Origin: an uncultured Cellvibrio sp.
Lineage (GTDB): Bacteria; Pseudomonadota; Gammaproteobacteria; Pseudomonadales; Cellvibrionaceae
Assembly: GCA_946482345.1 (NCBI GenBank)
Contig: CAMLRJ010000027.1
Location: 1 to 15,805, forward strand
Length of the DNA stretch: 15,805 bases
Direction: 5' to 3'
The notes under the pieces were generated by a model. The model saw nothing but the letters and a program-made list of their open reading frames with translations. It searched no databases and was not told where the DNA came from. This document shows positions 14,211-15,805 of the stretch, piece by piece. The stretch's first letter is position 1, and each line of letters opens with the position of its first letter. Made by a program: the position numbers and the translations under genes.

Positions 14211-15664
14211 CGGGTTTTGTTGCGCTTTATCTGATTCTTTCTATTGCTATAGGTATCTACGCGGCTACCAAAGTCCACAATGCCAAAGATTACATCACTG
14301 CGGGTAGAAGTTTGCCCATGGGCATTGTTATCGCGATGGTGTTTGCTACCTGGTTTGGTGCAGAAACAGTTTTGGGGGTGCCTGGAACTTTTATTGAATC
14401 CAATCTCGGTGGGCTTATTTCTGATCCATTCGGTGCATCATTTTGTTTGATATTTTTTGGATTGATTTTTGCCCGTCCACTGTATCGAAAAAATTTGCTG
14501 ACGCTGGGTGATTTTTATCGCGATAAATACAGCAAGCCAGTAGAAATTGCAGTGTCAATTGCAATTGCACTTTCATATCTGGGTTGGGTATCCGCACAGA
14601 TTACTGCTTTGGGTTTAACGTTTAATGTATTGACTGGTGGTGATATCAGTATGGCCACGGGCATAGTGATTGGCGCCAGTGTGGTGCTTTTATATACCTT
14701 GTTTGGTGGTATGTGGTCGGTAGCCCTGACAACAGTTGTGCAAATGACAGTAATCGTTATAGGTTTATTGTGGATTGCATTTTTAATGTCTGGTGAGACA
14801 CAAGGTGTTATGCCTGTCATCCAGCATGCGGCGGAGGCTGGCAAGTTTGAATTTTGGCCTGCACTGGAATGGGCGGCGATCATCACATTTGTCGCAGGTT
14901 TTTTAACGCTCGGTTTTGGTTCCATACCTCAACAAGACGTGTTCCAGCGTGTGAATTCATCAAAAAATGAAACAGTGGCGGTGTGGGGTACAACGATTGG
15001 CGGCATAGCTTATTTCTTTTTTGCTGCAGTGCCGATTTATCTTGCTTACTCTGCGACTATGATCGATCCACAGTTGGCTGCACAAGTAGGCGCTGAAGAT
15101 ACACAAAAAGTATTGCCGACATTTGTACTGAATCATATGCCGGTTTATGCGCAGGTTATTTTCTTTGGTGCACTTTTATCGGTGATCATGAGTACCGCCA
15201 GTGGCACTTTGCTTGCGCCTTCTGTGACTCTCTCGGAAAACGTCATCAAAGAGTTGTTGCCTAATGGAAAAAATATGAACGACAAACAATTCCTGATGTT
15301 GATGCGTATTGTTGTGGTGACATTTACGGTGTTGGTGACCGGGTATGCGCTTTACTCCCTGCAACATGAAACGTCTATACATGCCATGGTTGAAAATGCG
15401 TACAAGGTAACGCTGGTGATGGCACTGGTGCCTTTGTTTGCCGGTTTATTCTGGAAAAAAGCCAGCAATTTTGGTGCGGCCAGCTCAATTATTGCGGGAT
15501 TGCTGGTGTGGTTACCCCTGGAGTTTTTCGGTAGCCCCGAGTCCACAAATTCAACTATCAGTTTTATCGCCGAACAGGATATAGCGCATTTTGCCGGGTT
15601 TATTGTCGCAGCAATCGCCATGGTGATAGGTAGTTTGGTAAAACCAGCCGTTAAATCCGTTTAA
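14204..15664 (+). CDS. Sodium:solute symporter (SSS family)
   Basis: A 486-residue integral membrane protein of the sodium:solute symporter family (as PutP, PanF, SglT), using the sodium gradient to import a small solute. It has about 13 hydrophobic helices. Family signatures are AKDYITAGRSLPMGIVIAMVF near the N-terminus (the GGRSL-type motif after helix 1), ATWFGAETVLGVPG in helix 2, FGSIPQQDVFQRV, and SVIMSTASGTLLAPSV in the helix that carries sodium-site serine/threonine residues. ATG 14204 has a near-perfect AAGGAGG six bases upstream, much stronger than elsewhere in the window. The substrate cannot be predicted; it is not obviously acetate (ActP) or proline (PutP) type. No adjacent catabolic genes help. 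It overlaps the small ORF before it and is followed by a strong inverted repeat. Confidence 0.9.
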   Translation: MLTGFVALYLILSIAIGIYAATKVHNAKDYITAGRSLPMGIVIAMVFATWFGAETVLGVPGTFIESNLGGLISDPFGASFCLIFFGLIFARPLYRKNLLTLGDFYRDKYSKPVEIAVSIAIALSYLGWVSAQITALGLTFNVLTGGDISMATGIVIGASVVLLYTLFGGMWSVALTTVVQMTVIVIGLLWIAFLMSGETQGVMPVIQHAAEAGKFEFWPALEWAAIITFVAGFLTLGFGSIPQQDVFQRVNSSKNETVAVWGTTIGGIAYFFFAAVPIYLAYSATMIDPQLAAQVGAEDTQKVLPTFVLNHMPVYAQVIFFGALLSVIMSTASGTLLAPSVTLSENVIKELLPNGKNMNDKQFLMLMRIVVVTFTVLVTGYALYSLQHETSIHAMVENAYKVTLVMALVPLFAGLFWKKASNFGAASSIIAGLLVWLPLEFFGSPESTNSTISFIAEQDIAHFAGFIVAAIAMVIGSLVKPAVKSV

Positions 15665-15672
15665 TTTTTTAG

Positions 15673-15700
15673 AAGGGCAAGTGATCAATCACTTGCCCTT
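15673..15700. terminator. Long perfect hairpin between the symporter and hemC
   Basis: AAGGGCAAGTGA / TCACTTGCCCTT is a perfect 12-base stem with loop TCAA, nine bases after the symporter stop. The plus-strand side has no T run after it (GTGCCTC), so it is not a classic intrinsic terminator, though its stability suggests termination or 3'-end protection of the symporter mRNA. Confidence 0.55.
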
Positions 15701-15722
15701 GTGCCTCTTGTTGGAGTTCAAG

Positions 15723-15731
15723 TGTTATGAT
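15723..15731 (+). promoter_or_regulatory. Candidate extended -10 promoter of hemC
   Basis: TG-T-TATGAT is an extended -10 element with no clear -35; the predicted start is near 15738, giving a short leader to the hemC ATG at 15764. Confidence 0.35.
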
Positions 15732-15763
15732 TCGCACTTTGCCAACTCTCAGTGTTTGATTTT

Positions 15764-15805
15764 ATGTCTGAAGCGCCAACTTTACGCATTGCCACCCGAA
15801 AGAGT
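15764..15805 (+). CDS. hemC: Hydroxymethylbilane synthase HemC (5' end only)
   Basis: Only 14 codons are visible: MSEAPTLRIATRKS. The LRIATRKS/LRIATRQS start is characteristic of HemC (porphobilinogen deaminase), the cytoplasmic enzyme that joins four porphobilinogen units into hydroxymethylbilane for heme synthesis. The gene runs off the right edge. The call rests on this short but distinctive N-terminus. Confidence 0.8.
   Translation, partial: MSEAPTLRIATRKS

Overview
The window looks like a chromosomal segment of a gammaproteobacterium, most likely near Cellvibrio and the Pseudomonas relatives. This rests on recognised core genes: cytochrome c5, Rep helicase, ComM/YifB, UbiK, GlnK/AmtB, the RNA polymerase-binding regulator SutA and HemC. 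Base composition is moderate and slightly AT-rich between genes. The genus is an inference from gene content; there is no rRNA or marker that fixes it.

Layout. At the left edge is the 3' end of a cytochrome c5 gene and its terminator. Next is a TonB-dependent outer-membrane receptor (561-2570). From about 2595 to 4729 lies a compact type II restriction-modification system: a beta-class DNA methyltransferase (M, plus strand) runs tail-to-tail into an endonuclease (R, minus strand). R is preceded by and translationally coupled to a controller gene (C). R resembles the BglI endonuclease as I recall it, so a GCCNNNNNGGC specificity is the leading guess. Ahead of C sits a tandem pair of C-box operators on a promoter whose predicted start coincides with the C start codon. 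A single C-box-like palindrome sits inside the candidate M promoter. This fits a circuit in which C activates then limits C-R and represses M.

The housekeeping block continues with rep (minus), a REC-GGDEF-EAL cyclic-di-GMP protein (plus), then comM and ubiK (minus).

The right half is a nitrogen-control region. A sigma-54 -24/-12 promoter with two NtrC-like boxes 32 bp apart precedes glnK, amtB and a second PII gene. The two PII proteins are about 73% identical and flank a single ammonium channel. They are followed by sutA with its own terminator. Then comes a sodium:solute symporter, preceded by and overlapping a previously unremarkable 25-codon ORF with its own ribosome binding site. The window ends in the first 14 codons of hemC.

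The most interesting parts are the self-regulating BglI-like restriction-modification island between the receptor gene and rep, the PII-AmtB-PII arrangement with its NtrC/sigma-54 control region, and the small coupled ORF ahead of the symporter. No tRNA, rRNA, CRISPR array or insertion sequence was seen.
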